From NCBI GenBank assembly GCA_963739385.1, contig CAVUAI010000062.1:62001-126000 (forward strand): a stretch of DNA of 64,000 bases, read 5' to 3'. The notes beneath the pieces are model-generated. The model made no database searches, was not told the origin of the DNA, and saw only the letters and a program-made list of their open reading frames with translations. Both the position numbers and the translations under genes were made by a program. Of this stretch, positions 62,001 to 64,000 are shown piece after piece (the stretch's first letter is position 1; the number at the start of each line of letters is the position of its first letter). The stretch comes from VAZQ01 sp963739385 (GTDB taxonomy: Bacteria; Pseudomonadota; Alphaproteobacteria; Rhizobiales; Xanthobacteraceae).

Positions 62001-62646
62001 CGGCGACCAGCTGAGCACCTCCATTCGGACCAATACCAGCGAAGCAGAGCGTGCCATCGGAAATCTGACCACCTCGGTCTCCAACGTGATCAATTCACGG
62101 GTCCAGCAGCTCAGCGAGGCGGTCAAGACCAACAGCGGCGAGGCCGAGCGGACGCTGACCCAGCTCGCGACCGCCACGACGAACGCAATCCGCGCGAGCG
62201 CGCACGATGCCGAGCGCACCATCAGCGGAATGTCGACCGGCGTGAGCAACGTGCTGAAGCAGAACGCCAGCGAGGTCGAGCGCACCCTGCTCGCTGTCAG
62301 CGCCGAGGTGGCGCGCAACTTTGTCGGCAAGGCCGACGAGATCTCGTCGGCGGTTGCCCAGCGCGCAGCCGACATGACGCGCGTGGTTGACGAAAAATCG
62401 AGCGGCCTGCTCGCCGCGCTCACCAGCAAGAGCCATGAATTCGTGAGCGAGGTCAGCCGCGTCACCGACCATGCGGTCAAGGCCATCGAGGTGAAAGGGC
62501 TTCAACTTCACCGAGACCATGATGGAGAACGGCGAGCAGATAGCACGCCTGATCAGCGATGCGAGCGAAACGGCGACCGGCGCGGTCAACCAGTCGCTCA
62601 AAGATCTGCAGACCAGCCACATCGCGGCGACCGAGACTACGAGTGA
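59095..62646 (+). CDS. Giant coiled-coil membrane protein with apolipoprotein-like repeats, 5' part (frameshifted)
   Basis: The first ~1133 codons (to 62493) form a 5' part of a very long protein. It has a disordered N-terminus, two transmembrane helices (about 107-127 and 142-164), then a long all-helical region built from 11-residue repeats (22- and 33-residue units). It resembles the apolipoprotein-A1/A4/E-type repeat proteins annotated in rhizobia and proposed to act at the pole or envelope. The frame is interrupted near 62494: after it the reading is out of register and stops at 62646. The start ATG at 59095 fits a 228-bp upstream gap with the CtrA box. The rest of the protein is in the following entry. 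Confidence 0.8.
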   Translation: MANTPQKIKDPTEAALSAIQDALSARDAPPAEPEATSPPSPPSAHGAEPTSELPWRTVRTGEPAATHLEDELGAPEEGSLRRPANDDRESIGQILRSLQRRPSRTSYVYASVFAGLWVLAGLVLSWMYLPELQSAFGPTGLTAPVLAVLAAVFFVPIIFFYVLAHMAWRSQELRLITQSMAEVAMRLAEPETVARESIVTVGQAIRREVAAMGDGIERALARAAELETLVANEVSALEHAYNDNEVRIRALLQDLGSQRDTLVGQAAQIRDAINGVHLDLSHDISQVSELVAEQVDEASRRITHALSEKGEHITRALGNAGDTMIQTLGERGGDLLDRLEAASQETSQAISSASDRLTATLNFKTDHIGDEFTEITANLQQMLSTRLDQVTEGFAEKSTAILDLMGSRSQEMSDLVIDTGNQLAETISSRVEEVNTTLKNTGDSLVLDLSLRGGDVVSKLEQTAGRITDTIVQRGDRVTDRLRESAESFVDAVDSRGDAAREALAAQQQSFEDLLNRSAAELADAISSRSNAAREMLVERMQAFEDMFNRGGDELAGRIASRGDAVREMLATRLQSFEDMFNHSGTELADRIARDSTTLGNLITRHLAEFDRTVKTYGGEMVERLGERTQDISGAMRDYLDNFDTRVTVKSAEVTASLDQQFARFRNSLDGRTQSLNDAFAARILDVAKAMADGGQEVVGVLDKRIADVTGVINARGAELAESIGAKIADIDNTLGIKAMEVANNLDTRIGRFEDLLGGRTETLTREIEIRSQSAADLLSARTETLAQEIETRSQSAADLLSARTETLAKEIDSRSQSIIDTLAARTESFSKEVETRSQSIADLLALRTENLTKEVETRSQSVAELLSARTDNFAQVIEARSQSAADLLAARTDSLTREIEARSQSAAELLTGRTESLTREIETRSQSAAELLSSRSEHLSTAIRTNAGEAAQALDKLTSAAVEAISTRGDQLSTSIRTNTSEAERAIGNLTTSVSNVINSRVQQLSEAVKTNSGEAERTLTQLATATTNAIRASAHDAERTISGMSTGVSNVLKQNASEVERTLLAVSAEVARNFVGKADEISSAVAQRAADMTRVVDEKSSGLLAALTSKSHEFVSEVSRVTDHAVKAIEVKGLQLHRDHDGERRADSTPDQRCERNGDRRGQPVAQRSADQPHRGDRDYE
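61372..61899 (+). repeat. Eight tandem 66-bp (22-residue) repeats inside the giant coiled-coil gene
   Basis: Eight consecutive 22-residue units begin with RTE/RTD and share the core (E/D)-x-RSQS-x-(A/I)-(D/E)-x-L. Units start at 61372, 61438, 61504, 61570, 61636, 61702, 61768 and 61834. A 22-residue period equals two 11-residue (hendecad) turns, as in apolipoprotein helices; earlier parts of the protein show 33-residue (three hendecads) units around 60571-60870. Nearly exact DNA copies (for example units 1 and 2) suggest recent expansion or a site of slippage. Confidence 0.85.
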
Positions 62647-64000
62647 GGCGGTCAGCCGTTCGATCAGGGAATTGCGCGAAACCGCGGAGATGGCAACACA
62701 AAGCGCCTCGAAGACCATCACCCGCACGCTCAAAGAGCTGCAGGACACTACCCATGCGGCCGTGGAACAGTCGAAACAGACCACATCCGCCGCCGTCGCC
62801 GAGATTCAGGAGACGCAGACCATGTTGCGGTCGGATACGACCGCCCTCTACGAGCGCCTGCGCGAGGCCAATATCCTGCTGCAAGAGGTTCTCAGCGGCG
62901 CGCACGAGAACATGAGCGACATCGAGGGCACGCTCGTCACGCGCGTGTCCGATTTCGTCGCGGCCATGAACGACGTCGCCCAGAGGGCGGGCGCCGTCAA
63001 CAGCGAGGTGGAGCAGAACATCGCGAGCTTCCAGGTCGCGTCGGCAAAAACCCTCAATGACCTGGGTGAGGTGGCCAACCAGTTCGACGCGCACGGACGC
63101 TCACTCGCGGAAGCAGTCGCGTTGATCGACACCAGCAATCGTCGCACCGAGGGTGCGCTGACCGAGCGCACAGCGACGCTGGAGGAGCTGATTGCCACGC
63201 TCGACGGCAAGGGCAGCGATCTCGAGCAACGGCTCACGCGTTTTGCCGACGTACTCGATCAGTCGCTCGAGGGCGCGGCGGAACGGGCGCGCGAGATCGC
63301 GCGGCTGACTGCCGACTCGGCAGCGACCGGAGCGGAGGCCATCGCCGAGAATTTCGAGGCGATCCGCGCCAGCACCGACGAGGAGCGCCAGCGCCTGACC
63401 GAAGCCATGCGCAGCATCTACGAGCAGGCTACGGAGGAGTCGCATGCGATGCTCTCGCAGTCGGCTCAACGCTTCGTCGACGTGCTCGACGGTCTCAAAC
63501 AGATGACATCAGAGATGCAACAGCAGCTCGAGACCACGCGCGAGGAGCTGCGCAAGGGCATTCTCGAATTGCCGCAGGAAACCGCCGATAGCGCCGCTCA
63601 CATGCGGCGCGTGATCGTCGATCAGATCGAGGCATTGGCTGAGCTCAACCGCATCGTCGCCCGCCACGGTCGCGGTCTCGACGCGGTCGAGCCGCGGCGG
63701 TCGGAGCCGGTCGAGGTCGCCCGCCGGATGGAGCCGGCCGAGGCCGCGCGCCGGATGGAGCCGGCGGAAGCTCGCCGGGCCGAGCCGGCCGAGGCCGTGC
63801 CCCGCCGCGCCACACCGCGCGACGAGCCGCCGCCCACCAACGGCAGCGCGCGGCCGGAGCCAGCGCGCCCGCGCGCTGACATCACGGGAGTAGCCACGCC
63901 GGCCATCCCGGTGCGACGGGCCGAAGCGCCCTCGCTCAGCCCCGGGCAGCCCGGCGGACGCGCCGGCTGGCTGTCCGAGCTGCTTACGCGCGCCTCGCAG
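62495..64000 (+). CDS. Giant coiled-coil membrane protein, 3' part in shifted frame, runs off window
   Basis: In the next frame (+1 relative to the 5' part) the sequence from 62495 is open to the window end for 502 codons. It continues the same coiled-coil pattern (NFTETMMENGEQIARLISDASETATGAV..., later ATLEELIATLDGKGSDLEQRL). A Pro/Arg/Glu-rich linker and RAGWLSELLTRASQ follow, typical of the C-terminal end of rhizobial homologues. An in-frame TGA at 62492-62494 precedes it, so it is not an independent gene with its own start. The likeliest cause is an extra base in AAAGGG (62494-62499). Confidence 0.8.

Noticed and set aside
62491..62500. Programmed -1 frameshift at AAAGGG in the giant gene
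   Set aside because: The downstream frame is +1, not -1, so the usual slippery mechanism does not restore it; an indel is more likely.

Overview
This is a GC-rich (mid-60s percent by eye) alphaproteobacterial chromosome segment, most likely from the Hyphomicrobiales (Bradyrhizobium / Pseudolabrys / Xanthobacteraceae-type). The evidence is a CckA-type hybrid kinase, a DksA with one cysteine, CtrA-like sites, five Bug-type tripartite-tricarboxylate solute receptors, three ABC_sub_bind lipid-free binding proteins with an RRREF...AAAWPL...AQQ leader, and rhizobial-type palindromic repeats. There are no rRNA, tRNA, CRISPR or phage genes. Two transposases sit in one block.

Layout. 0-3.4 kb: OsmC protein, SET-domain protein, isoprenylcysteine-methyltransferase-like enzyme, a double palindromic repeat and a GlsB-type membrane protein. 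3.5-7.9 kb: cckA and, divergently, a FliO-like gene with a candidate CtrA box. 8-13.2 kb (minus strand): dksA coupled to a Bug receptor, exported acetolactate decarboxylase, exported MsrA/MsrB and an exported AbgB-like amidohydrolase. 13.36-19.9 kb: a 6.4-kb block with three ABC_sub_bind genes, an IS110-type transposase and an IS1182-type element, bounded by the two halves of the repeat seen intact at 2.4 kb. 19.9-23.8 kb: MoxR ATPase, FAD oxidoreductase, SixA-like phosphatase, universal stress protein. 23.8-24.45 kb: no gene, but dense hairpins. 24.5-30.5 kb: a minus-strand run of exported lactonase-like MBL protein, two Bug receptors, Rieske dioxygenase alpha and beta, and an MFS transporter, read here as a small catabolic operon. 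30.7-38.1 kb: two paralogous small secreted proteins, a patatin-like lipase, a hydrolase-OsmC fusion, a second MBL protein and a signal peptidase I with extra membrane segments. 38.3-42.6 kb: CoxE-like VWA protein (probable partner of the distant MoxR), LpxH-like phosphoesterase plus glycosyltransferase, and a YbhN-type membrane protein. 42.7-46.5 kb: tandem Bug receptors, a GntR/FCD regulator with an upstream palindrome, and a leaderless NMT1-like binding protein. 47.4-54.4 kb: a complete branched-chain-amino-acid-type ABC transporter with three tandem binding proteins. 54.7-64 kb: SGNH hydrolase, ferredoxin reductase and 2Fe-2S ferredoxin, and a giant coiled-coil membrane protein with 22-residue repeats, preceded by an exact CtrA consensus and interrupted by a one-base frameshift.

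How the genes work together. Two themes dominate. One is uptake of organic acids and amides by many solute-binding proteins, most without their own permease. The other is CtrA/CckA cell-cycle control, with the kinase itself, one flagellar-type target and one giant polar-type coiled-coil target in the same window. Functions are inferred from motifs read by eye; no database search was run.
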